Below, one piece after another: positions 36,083 to 47,679 of a stretch of 64,000 nt of DNA. Source of the DNA: Embiotoca jacksoni (Eukaryota; Chordata; Actinopteri; Embiotocidae). Position 1 is the stretch's first letter. Every line of letters begins with the position of its first letter. The notes below the pieces were generated by a model. It saw only the letters and a list, made by a program, of their open reading frames with translations, was not told where the DNA came from and did not search any database. A program made the position numbers and the translations under genes. Where the stretch lies: the NCBI GenBank assembly GCA_022577435.1, contig JAKOON010000006.1, forward strand, positions 6,556,001-6,620,000. Reading direction: 5' to 3'.

Positions 36083-39000
36083 AGGGACACACAATAATTA
36101 CATACATGTTCTTATTCTTCTGTCTTTCTTGGTTTTCAGCTAAAACAATCACACAGTAATCATTATGTAATGACTTTACAGGATTAGAGTATGTAAACAG
36201 AGTAGGCGTGAGGAAGACTGATATTGTCAGTGACAATCTTTCTTCACTGTATGATGGTCTTTGATGAAGTTGGCTAAATATGTTTTTCTTTAAACCAAAT
36301 AACTAAGGAAAGTTAAACACCAAACTTTTTGTTTACCACAAAGGACAAAATGACCTTTTCTTATCTTCACAAAAAATAAAATTATACACCAAATTGATAT
36401 TCAGTCACTGCTCTCATGACCTCTATTACTATTAGTATTAAACCAGCTTTCTGGTGACGATCGAATTAAGTCACTTCATTGTTATCTTCTGCCCTTGAAG
36501 CCACTCTTTGTCTTCTTCTGTGAACGCGAAGCTGAATTTGCATGCAAAAAGACATCTTCATTTTCCTTCTTGCTTAATCAGCTACTAGCTAATTATGTTA
36601 CCAGCAGTATAAATGCAGTTGATTTTTAATTATATATTTTCTTCGCTGTGCTAATTTGAAAACTCATCAGCTCACACAGCTTTGATGCACTCTGTGTGAG
36701 TCTCATCTGCAGCTGTGCTATGCTACAGTTCATATGTTAAGATAAAAACACCTTGAACTTTTTTGGATTCTAAAAATACTCTTCTACTTATTATCATTCC
36801 TAACTTGTAGAAACTGAAGGTTTTTGCAGTTGTTATGGCCACAAGGTTGGCTGTGATTTTTCTTTTATACTTCAAATCCGAGGCTGAGACTTTCAGTGAT
36901 GCAGCACACTTTAACAGCCTCGGTCTCTTTTCCTGCGTACTCTAATTCTTTTTATTTTGTTTCACATCCATAACAGACAGTGCACAAAATACTGACCTGC
37001 TGACAGACTTACCTTATTTGTATTTTGTATATGTAATCATTTGTATTCGTTTAATCATTTGCATGATTTAAGTAAGTGTATGACACTGATTATTCGGTAT
37101 CATTGTAAAAAACAACTTTTCTGGCTGTTAGTCATTCTTATGTTGCGTAGTGAAACTTAAAATAAATATCGAAAAACCATTAGTAGTCTCCACAAAGGGG
37201 CAAAAGTATGTATTTTTTTCTGACAAAAAGATATCTCCCACATAGACTCAGCACTGCAGAGTTAAGATAAGTTAAGAAAAAGATGATAATACAAGAGGAA
37301 AAAAAATAGACAAATTAATAATTAAACAAACACTATACATTTTCAAATACACACTAAAGGCACTTAATGTTCAACAAGCTACTAAAGAGAAATTGAAGGG
37401 TAATAAAATAAGAATTATTCATCCTTACAGATTGCTGCGACAGCAGAGCTTGAAATGCGCACTCCCTACATAATACTCAAATATTATCAGACAAGTTCCT
37501 CCTTTGAATAAAGCTTACCTGATCAAGATCTACAAGTTAGTTAATTGCGATATATTCTGTCAGCAAAAATCTTTAATACAGCCAGTATGATTCAGGTATG
37601 GTTACCGGTAGCTTTTCCATTCTGCGGTGTCTTTCCCAGATATGTGGGAGTAATGACGCCGTGCTCCAGTGAGGAGTGAGTTTGCCCTTATCAAGGGTTT
37701 CTGAAAATGTTTTTTTTTCCAGGAACAGTAAAAGACCATCTGTGTAACATTTACAAACCTCAGCTGTAATGCCGTGTCGACTTCCAATATCCCTCCCACG
37801 TCACAGGGGAGTCAAAAGCTTCTTTTTGAGTGGTGTTGAGTTTCAGCAGGTTGAAGTACTTTAGAAAAAGAATCAGTGACTCTACAATCTGATGTACATG
37901 TCCTTAAGAATTCTTTGGATGACTCGTTGATAGCTCTTAGTTTTGTACTTAGTTTGCCATCATAAGCCCGCATAGCAGCAATTACTGACCTTGACTCATT
38001 GTGTTTAATACGGTGGCCCTCTGGGCCACTGGATCGGGACAAAGGAGTGGCACACCGCCAACTATTGGTAGGCTACCTAGCAGCGGTATGTCACTCCGCC
38101 TGGAGGTTCATATCATCAGTCACGCTCAGCGACTCTCTGGGCTGACATAGTAAAAGACCAGAAACAGTATAATGGGAGGGTCAACGTCGTGATTTTGCCA
38201 GCAGATTGACTTGGGTTCTGTCCAATCACAAACAACATGTCTTGTCCAACCCTTTCTGATTTGTGAAATGTGTTTGTGTTTAGTGAAATGTTGGTTTGTT
38301 CTGTGAAATGTTTTTGCGTTTGACCTTCAGGGCCAGCGTAGTTTGACATATGTAACGAATAATCTGCTCCCTTCAAGTCAAAGTACTTTTCACTTGACCT
38401 GAGCTGCATGAATTCCACCTTTTTGTGTTAGTGAAGAGTCAAATTCCAATTTCACTCTTCTTTATCAGTCAATATTTTCTTTTGATTTGAGTGCTGCAAC
38501 TTCTATCACTCCAATTGTATAATCTCATCTTTATTGTGTTTGATTTTGTGAGCAGAGTGATGACTCTGTTAAGGCAAACCTTCATAGAGTCCCATGCCAT
38601 ACCTGCAGAGGGGGATGTTGGGACATTAGGTTCAATGTAAAATTTTACTTGTGCCACATGTTGTTTTTGAACCCCTGACCCTTTCACAGGGAGCTGTTGA
38701 ACCTTCCCCCGGGTGTTTGAGAATTATCATAATATGGTAGGATGCTCAATGATACGTTTGCATGGTCTGATTGAAGATATTTCCCAGCAGAGCACTATAG
38801 AGGAGGTAGAGATTTGCAGATCAGAAATAGTTTAATCCTGGAGTATGCTTTATGTACAGTTGATTTAAAAAAAAAAAAAACACACACAAAAAAACAACAA
38901 CAACTGTAGTTTCTTTCCATTGTGTTTGGAAGCCTCCAGACGTTAGTAATTCATGCAAGATATTTACTTAAAATAAATATAATTTGTGGTGTGTGGATGT

Positions 39001-39990
39001 CAGCAATGTCAGTAATGCACGCAGTGATTGAATGTTTCTCATGCGTGTATGAAGGTGCAGATGGAAAGTAATTGAGGCAAGAGAGACAGAGATGGGTCAG
39101 TTTATATAGCCTGAAAAGGCCAGAAGCTGCTAGAGCGAACGGTCATCCTATGTTGGCCAATTATTGGCGTGTGTTTGTACATTGAATAAGACAAACATAG
39201 GTCAGGTTTAATCTTACAAAATGCTATCTGACCTTTTTTATAAATTGATAAATGAATTCTCTGAGGAGAGAATAGAATTCGTTACATGTATATAAAAACA
39301 GATGTAATGCTGCACTCCGACACCTCTCTCCTCCAGACTGACACTTGAAACCAGTTCTGGATTTTAAGTTGCTCTGTAAATATGTTGTGCCCTGAAATGT
39401 ATACTCAAATCAGAATAGAAATTGTTTGGTAATTAATAACGACATCTTCAAATGTATGTGAGATGATCAAATGCTTAAATGTCTGATAACATGAAACATC
39501 TTCATGACCTGACATGGAAAGCGTCTGTTCCATTTTACACTGTCATGCAGGGAAAGAAAAAGAAAAAGAATCTTTCAATCGAGTGCAGTTTCCGCTTATC
39601 TCTGACACTTTATGGAGGTTTTCGTGTTTTTATCTCACCTGTTGTTTTCTTTAAGGGATTGAAATCCCTGGTCAAAGTTTGCATCTTTCTCTGCGCAGTC
39701 AGGACTTTCAAGACATAAAGTTCACAAGTTGTTTAATTACATGTCTTGCGTTCTACAATTAGAATCATATTAATTGTCTTTGACCATAGTCAAAAGAAAT
39801 ACCAGAAATACCAGTAAACAGAAGGGCTAATTAATTATAGCTTCCAGGCTATCTAGTCGTGCATCTTAATGTTTGTGCACATTAAAGCGTGTGTTTGAGA
39901 GTACTGAAGGGTATGTCACATGTTCTCTCATTAATTAACTTACAGTACACACTCTGCCTGTATAAGAGCATTTATCTGGGATTTTCTACC
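36083..39990. other. Intergenic, no gene seen
   Basis: Unique-looking AT-rich DNA. Short minus-strand ORFs at 37.6-38.7 kb have no recognised domain. A-runs near 38,868-38,880. Confidence 0.5.
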
Positions 39991-40019
39991 ACTGCTGTTT
40001 AATTGTGTTTTTGGTCCAG

Positions 40020-40021
<2 letters not shown>

Positions 40022-40118
<97 letters not shown>

Positions 40119-40144
40119 CATGTGTGTGCGTGTGTGTGTGCGTG

Positions 40145-40202
<58 letters not shown>

Positions 40203-40256
40203 TCTGTGTGTGTGTGTGTGTGTGTGTGTGCATGTGTGTGCGTGTGTGTGTGCGTG

Positions 40257-40313
<57 letters not shown>
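40022..40313 (+). repeat. Compound (TG)n array with an internal 112-114 bp duplication
   Basis: About 290 bp of TG repeats. The interruption pattern 'tctctg' ... 'gcatgtgtgtgcg' ... 'gtgtgtgtgcgtgtgtgtgcg' occurs twice, with offsets of 114 bp (40,087 to 40,201) and 112 bp (40,119 to 40,231). ORFs of Cys-Val or Thr-His dipeptides over it are artefacts. Confidence 0.95.
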
Positions 40314-40314
<1 letters not shown>

Positions 40315-40960
40315 GGGAAATAGTGTTAGGTCAAATGGAAACGGTAATTGCTAAAACACAATTGCAACATAACCAAGAAATGCAACAATATGAGGTTAAT
40401 TAAATACAAATCTATTAATATAACCTGCTAGGTCACGTTAAGGAAATGTTATCCCAGTCAGTAAAGCATGCATGAATATGAATATGCAATTCATTACTCT
40501 TCTGCCAGCTGAGTTTATTATCCCAACAGCAGATTTTCAATCAATACTCCCCACGGATTTTTTGTTATAATGCAAAACCTCATGTTTAGTAAGTGGCTTC
40601 TTTCCATTGCACAATCCACAACTATTTTTGTTTTCCTGCGTGAGGTAGAATGAAGTGTGTCAGAGCGTCTTGGAGGAACAAGCCAGTAATGAATATTACC
40701 AGTAATTAAGTGTGGTGAGAAGATGATGAAAATGTCTCGATACCGAAGAAAGGTGAAATGATAATGTGGAGGGGGGGTAGGCGTCTCCATGGGAGACCAA
40801 CTATGTCCCCCCTGGAAATAAGCAGTAAAATAAAATAGATTGAGACAACAAAGAATCAAAAACAGCCTGAAGCTGGTGAACGGAGCTGCAAGGAGTGTTT
40901 TGGCTCACTGCCTTTACTCACCCAAGTGCAGATACTGCAATCACAGTTAATCTTCACTCA

Positions 40961-41235
40961 AATTCAATTCAATTCAATTTGATTTATATAGCGCCAAATC
41001 ACAACAGGCACTCATGGCACTTAACGCGTCGAAGTCGTTACGGCAAGACTTTACAATATTATACAGAGAAACCCAACAATTCAACAATTCCCACATAAGC
41101 TAGGAGGGGGGGAAAAAAACAACTCCTCTTTAAGGGAGAAAAACCTCCAGTCTTACACAACAAACAGGTTGCCCATGTTTTCCAGTGCCTTCGCCCCCCC
41201 CCAGCAAACAGTGAAGGGACCTTCCCTCCCCAGTA
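40961..41235 (+). repeat. 'ttatatagcgccaaatcacaac' teleost dispersed repeat
   Basis: Starts 'caattcaattcaatttgatt', then 'tatatagcgccaaatcacaa', 'cagagaaacccaacaattc' and a 'gaaaaacctccag' block. I recognise this order of blocks as a very common non-coding fish repeat. The repeated 'caatt' at its 5' end is typical. Confidence 0.8.
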
Positions 41236-41639
41236 AAAACTAACCACAATCACACTCAAATAAAATTGACAGAACTACAAACAAGGCTGCGCAGTATAAA
41301 AACACCTCATCTGGTGTTTTCAAATAAGTAATCAGTTATCGTCACACTTCTGTCTCACGCGTACGGGATAGCGGGGATTTATACCCACCGGGCAAAGTGC
41401 ATCGAGGAGGCAAGAAGGTTCCAGTAAATAAGACCTCCGGTGGCTGTAGAAATGTTCACGGTGAAAAGGAAGTCAGGTGACCTGTAAAGAAAATTCATGT
41501 TTTTTTAACTGATGCAATATTCACAATGTTGCTTCCTGTGACGTACGTACATAACTTATAATGTATTTCATTTGACCTAAACTGTGATTTTTTTGTTTTG
41601 TTTTTTTGCTAAAAAGTACGCAATGGAAAATTCATAGTA

Positions 41640-41863
41640 AATGTCTACGCCAATGAAGCAATGGGCCCTGAGATGTGTTTTGAGTGACATTCACGTTTCC
41701 GAGTTGGCGGAACCAAGTTCTATTTTATTTTTTATAGTTTATAGTTTATAGTTTATATTATAGGAGCCTCCTCGTCAATGATCCCCACAAATATAAAAAT
41801 AAAATAGAACTTGGTTGAACACAGCTGCGGGTCAATTTGACCCGAGGACAGCGGGAGGGTTAA
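41640..41863 (+). mobile_element. Chimeric repeat: 9.5-kb-type block fused to a TTAA MITE half
   Basis: Positions 41,652-41,703 match the block at 9,522-9,574. From 41,711 the sequence switches to 'aaccaagttctattttattt' and then the complete right half of the 34.2-kb MITE, ending 'cccgaggacagcgggagggt' + TTAA at 41,860-41,863. The outer left terminus is missing, so this copy was truncated or recombined. Confidence 0.7.
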
Positions 41864-44800
41864 AACCACCAACATGCCCGTGTGAATAATAGCTGCAATG
41901 TGTCCGTCTCTTTTCACCTTTTATTAAAAGTGTCCAGAGGACATTTAGTTTTTGTGAATCTCCCCCCCCCCCCCATCTCATTTATAAAACCCTGACAGTT
42001 CAGTGTTTTTCAGGCTTTCATGTTTATTTTACTCCAAGATTCATACAATAAGGTGCTCTATCATGTGCCTTCTATTGATCAGTCCCTTTTCTTGACTTTA
42101 CTCAGGATCTTATTTCAGGCCAAGATGCATTAGGTGGGGAGAGGAAGTGTGAACAGCGCTATCTGAAGTCCAAACCAAGCCATACAGGCACCTTCACACC
42201 TTCAGATAAGCTCACACCTGCAGTCAGTGTGAATTCTCAAGTGTTTGGACTGACTGACATGAGCGATGGGGGAACCTGCACAGCCTGCTAAGAGAGGCTG
42301 TCGCCGGTCCTGACGAGGTTCAGATCGAGGGCTTCTTTTTCTGCGATGATAGCGCTCAATAATCAAAGCTCTTATCGCCACAATGAAAACGTGGCTTCCG
42401 CACTGTGGACAAAATGTGCTCTTTTAGTGAGATTGTGATTATTATATTTTAATGGAAGGAATGGTTTGTCTTGTTGAGTGACAGGTCGGATCTGACAGAA
42501 AGTTTACGAGGTGCGTCTCGCCATCCTGAATCGGCCGGCTCGCTGTGATCAGTGAAGCCAGACGTGAAAACACATTTACATCAGGCCCGTCCACGTGGCA
42601 TTCTTCTGGATTTGTCGTTTCCTCATGAGAGGTGGGTAACAACAGCTCTCATTTAACAGCACATAGAAGCATTTGATGCGCAACAAAGATGTTTTTTTTC
42701 TATAACTTAGTCGTACTTTAAAATTTTAGAGTGAAGATGATACGTAAAATATTTTTAATCAAAGCAGTTTCTGGATGAACTTAAAAGTTAAAAGCAATTT
42801 CTCAAGAGTTCAAATAAAGTATTTCTTTAGCCATTCTGGCATCCAACCTGTCACCAATATGGTTGAATAGGTGTCAACATTTTAGACTACCTTAGAGCAT
42901 TGCCCCACTTTTGGTTTGTAAGGTCTCAACCTTACAATGTTAAGTGCCAGATGACTTATGTTGTGATTTGGTGTTACATAGATTAAAAAAAAAAACAAAA
43001 AAAAAGTTTGCCTTGAACATGATATCCACATGTCCTAAAAAAAAATGTCCTCCATGCTTTGGCATATCCCTGCCTGTTGCCCTGTTTTGGGATTACGCCA
43101 TTAAAACGGTCAGTGTTTTCATTATTCACTTGTTACTGATAATCCTCTTGCAAATTTAAATTGTGATATTGTTTAGGTTTTTAATTAAAGCCAGAATTAC
43201 GAGCCGTGACCTTTGGCCCTAAATTAAGTTAGCCTTTATTTTGTCCCCAGTAGCCGCTGCATCCTGGATGTTTAGGCATGGTAAAATGATGAATATGCTG
43301 CAAGGCACATTTGTTCTAAGAGGAGAGCATCTTTCAAAATATCTCAATTATATATCTGCTTCTGCTCATATACATGTACTGCTTGGTGATTGGTTTAGAC
43401 TTTATGAAAAGGATCAAAGAGGAATGATGGCTTTCATCTTGATTCCCCCTCCCCCTCCATTGTGATGCATGAAAAGTGTGTTGAAGTTTTGTTCTGTGAG
43501 CAGTGCATACACATCAGCCTACACTTTCTTTATCTTACATGAATTTAAAATGATTTGACTTCAAGATGATGGTTCATTTTGGCTCTTTACTCCCATCTTC
43601 TGGTCAAAAAGGGGAAATAGCAGCCTGTCCTGCCTTTTCTAATTTGTTCACTTTTACCAAACGCAGACAAATAAGTTCTTTGATATCCCAATCACTGAAA
43701 ATGGCATTTTTTTATTTTTTTTTAAATGAAAGCCTGAGAAAGCAAAGCTCTAACATTCAATGGCAAGACACACAGGAATCTCTAGAATTGCAAAATAGGT
43801 TCTCAAGGAGAATGGACAAGAATAACCTATTCGGTTGCCACCTACAATGCCTTTACACTTAAATGGAGCAAATAACTTGTTGAAGGTCGGAAGGTTATTA
43901 TAGTTTGATGGTAAACACACTCATCAACACTCACTATTAACAAATCTGTATTCGCTGGAGCCTCCCGAGTTCGTTTTTCTGTTCGCCTTGTTAACAGCAT
44001 TTTGTGCGAGAAGATGTTATTGTCATAAATCACAGAAACCAGGAGCAAATAATAGATTTGTTCAGCTTCATCTGTGTGATGCGGAGTTCCCTTTAAATGT
44101 CATTAATAAGTGTTGTGTGCTCGGACGTAATACAGAGAGAAAATGGAAGACTTTAAAAAAACATACGGATCAGGGATTACTGCTGTTCAGCAGTCAGTCC
44201 ATCCTCGGTGAAGACCGCGAGACTGTCGACCTAACTCAGAGGATTTAATTGATTGGTTACTTTACCAGAGCAGGAGTTGCTGATATTTTATTCTCATTAA
44301 TTGCATCTGACCTTTATTTAACCGGGATGGTCGTCTAATGACTCTTAACGAGAGATTCCTGAACAAAACGGCACCACATACACGTCCTTCGAACTCACGG
44401 TCATTTAACATACTGTGTTACATATTAAAAACATATGAACATTTTCTGACGTTTCACAGACAGACAGACAGACAGACAGACATAGGACTATCTGAAGCGC
44501 AAATCAATAAAGGCTCATGATTTATTGTTGCACTTCCACGAAGTTGAAGGACTCACAATACACCAACGTTTTACCCTGAAGTGCCAGCGGGTGAGATGTC
44601 CAGGCTCTAGAAACACATTAATATGATAAATAAAATGCAACCATCAGTGTATATACTTGGTTGACCATCCTGGTAAATGCCCGCTTCTCACTTCGCTTCC
44701 TGTGCGGTGATTTTATTTTATTTTATTTATTTTTTTGACTCGAGTCATGACAATTAAGTGAAGAGTCAAGAGGTAGAAAACTCCAGACTTTGTGGACCTT

Positions 44801-46360
44801 GAGTTGATTTTATTTTTTTCAGGATAGTTAAAAAAAAAAAATAATAAAAAAAAAAGTTGACGTCGTGTCACACCAACACTCAGGGTGCATTCGGGGTGAA
44901 GCGGGACACCTTTTCCTGTGTCCGTCTTCTGCCTCTTGGTCATCGGTTTTAACCCCGTGCTTGGATGGGGAGGATGAGAAGACTGGTTTTTAGTTTGCAC
45001 CCTCACCGCGAGACATGTTGCTCCTTTAAACAGCGACGGCTTAGATCCAGACGGGGAAATCCCCCCCCCACACACACACAGCTCTTCATCACTCCCGCCT
45101 TTCTCTTTTTGGTGTCCTGACTTTATAGCTTGAAATCATAAACATCCAGTTGTACAATAAGTTAGTTGTTCATGTTGATTTTTTTTTTTTTTTTTTTCAA
45201 TGAGTAACTGAAAAATCATTGTCGTGTTTGAATGTGCAGTGTGGCCGACCAGGATGGAGGCCGGAGGCAGATTCAATTTGACCTCCTGCTCATTTCTCAG
45301 GTTTCCCGATCGACTCATATTGTCAGCACGTTTCCACTTCGCTGTTTTCTGTGACGACTTCAACATCTGTAACTGCGGGAGAAACTGGTATTAGAGCGGA
45401 GCGGTTGTCAACTCCAGCTGTTTATGACGCAAAGCCGCCATCTGGTGTCTTTAACGGTGAACTGCATGTGGCGGACAGTTCTGTAAATGATTGGATCAAT
45501 TATTTTCCAACACATTTTTATATAAATAATAACATCAATTATAAACATCAAAGTAAAAAAAAAAATACTTTTATAAATCACTTGGAATGTTTTTACCGGA
45601 AAGAAACATTTACTCTGGCCAAAATATGCCAATAAAATAAATAACCACAGCACAAAACATCGAGCTTTAAGTTTTTATAAGACTTATAAAAAAAGAAAAA
45701 ACATAACACAATAACCAAGGCATGTCATACATTGTGTTTTTTCTTTGTTTCTCTGAGGAATATTTACAAAACTGGCTTATGTACAGATAGCAATAACTCA
45801 GAAATGGACAAAGCTACATATTGTCTAGCACAAACAACCAGTTAGCATAATGTATAATATATTTGTTATGTACAATGTAACTGGCAAGGCTAGAGCAAGA
45901 GAGAACACAACGATTCTGCAAAAGGTTTTAAATAACTTCAAGTATCTGTCGTAAGGTGTCGTGGAGGTTTTGAGTCCGGCGGGCGCAGATTTCCAGCCCG
46001 CCGGTAGAGGAGAGCGAAGACGCGGTGGAGGTTTGCGGACTGTGTAGCGTGACCGGGGGAGGGGGGAAGGACGGGAGGAGCTCTAGCCGTGAGGAAAGAC
46101 AACACGTACAACGCAACAGAAAAGCGGCACGACAGAACAATCGCGTCTCTGATAAATGCCCCCTTTTTTTTTTTGTTTTTTTTTTAATGAAACCTTTAAC
46201 ACAACCGAGGGTGGGCGGCGGCCTCCTCTCCACACACGCAAAGTGATATCCAGCTTATTGGCCTGTAGCACCTTTTTAAACTGCTTTCAATGACACACGG
46301 GCAACAGGCGGGAAAACAAAACACAGGGAATATGAACACACCGTTGTTCGGGGTGGTGGT
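41864..46360. other. Intergenic or distal 3' UTR of the 47.4-kb gene, no exon seen
   Basis: A C-run at 41,965-41,975, (CAGA)n at 44,457-44,481, several A/T runs. No coding exon recognised. Part of 44.8-47.4 kb may be 3' UTR of the minus-strand gene: a minus-strand ATTAAA lies at 46,188-46,183 and an AATAAA at 44,814-44,809. Which, if either, is used cannot be decided here. Confidence 0.4.
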
Positions 46361-46415
46361 GGGGGTGTGGTAGTGGTGGTGGTGGTGGTGGTGGTGGTGG
46401 TGGGGGGGGGGGGGG
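46355..46415 (+). repeat. (GGT)n and G-run low-complexity tract
   Basis: About ten GGT units followed by a G-run of about 13. On the minus strand this would be C-rich sequence downstream of the stop codon of the chromatin-like gene. Confidence 0.9.
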
Positions 46416-47425
46416 TGTACCTGCTGACATCTGGAGGAAGAGACAACAGGTTTCACAACAGTTCTCGTGTTTCTGGACTTCTTAGGTATCCAAAAGTAAC
46501 TTCACAACATTCTGAGGCCGTTTAAATTGTCTCTGTCAAGAAACCCCACGTCTCCAACATAGTGATGTTTCACTTCAAAAAAAAAAAAAAAACAACAACA
46601 ACTTAATGTCGTCGTCACTGCAGAATCTTCTCATTCGTCATCGAATACCTCACGTGTACATTAAGGTCCAAATATCACGAAACCAGTCAGAATTGCACAG
46701 TCAGTCGTATGAACAGAAGAACTAGCTCGTCTGAGGAAGAATCTGGCTATTCTCCTCAGTCAGCAGTAGTTAGGCCTACTCTAATTATAAAGCTGCTATG
46801 AAGTAAAGTGTGGCCCGAGCGAAGGCCATTTGTCCTATTAATGTCGTCGAGTGCATAAAACGCTAATGCTACTTCACAACGTTTATATAACAACACTGTA
46901 GGGATCAGTTGCCTCCCTTGTTTTCATTTCAGTTTGGTGAATCCATTTTGGAAGAAAAGAAGAAAAAAAAAAAAAAAAAAAAAAAAAAAGGTCCATATAC
47001 AACACAGCACAGGCTGCAGCCGGTGCCGTGGTCTCTGAAGTCCCTTCAGGCGTGTCTCAAACGGCCCCCTTCCTAGTGCACTGCTTTTGACAAGACCTGG
47101 ACTGTAACCGTCAAAACCAGGGGCGCCATAAATACTCTAGTGTGAATTTAAGACCTTAAAATTGAGCAGCAAAAAAAAAGCGAATGGAAATTTCTGTTCT
47201 TGTTTGGCTCAAAATAAAATGCCATCCGGTGTCAAATTAAAAGTCGCGTTAAAAACAAGCCACACTAGCAGAGAGTGGAGTGAAATTTAGGGCCGTCCTC
47301 TCAAAATGAGTGCATTTCTTGGGCAACAGGGTACCATTTGAGATTCTGCTCCGATCGGCTGCACCGAACTCAACATCTGACCGAGGCGGCCCCTCCGGGC
47401 CCGCCTCCCCGAACTCCCCTCCCTC

Positions 47426-47679
47426 TCAGCAGACGATGAGGGGCAGCGGCTCGCTCTCCCGCCGCTGGTTTTTCTTCAGCAGCTGAATCCGGTTGTGGCA
47501 GTAGAACTTGATGGCTCTCCAGTCGCGTTGGTTACTGACCAGTAGGGGGCACTGCTGCAGGCAGCGCTCGCAGTCGGCCTTGGCGGGGACTCGGAGCTCG
47601 TTGATGTTCTGGGTCAGGTGCTCCTCCACGGCCGCACGCTCCGCCTCTGACCAGGGACGCTTCAAGACGCCACGCTTTC
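47426..47679 (-). CDS. Fusion gene last exon G: Myb/SANT-like C-terminus
   Basis: Acceptor cctccgttacag|GAAAGC. It reads GKRGVLKRPWSEAERAAVEE, HLTQNINELRVPAKADCERC, LQQCPLL and RDWRAIKFYCHNRIQLLKK and ends PLPLIVC-TGA. The RPWSEAE...W..I...VxNRI layout, with an internal Cys pair, is the C-terminal module that usually follows the recombinase-like domain in related fish proteins. Confidence 0.85.

Noticed and set aside
40003..40403. Long Cys-Val and Thr-His repeat ORFs
   Set aside because: These are simply translations of the (TG)n/(CA)n array.
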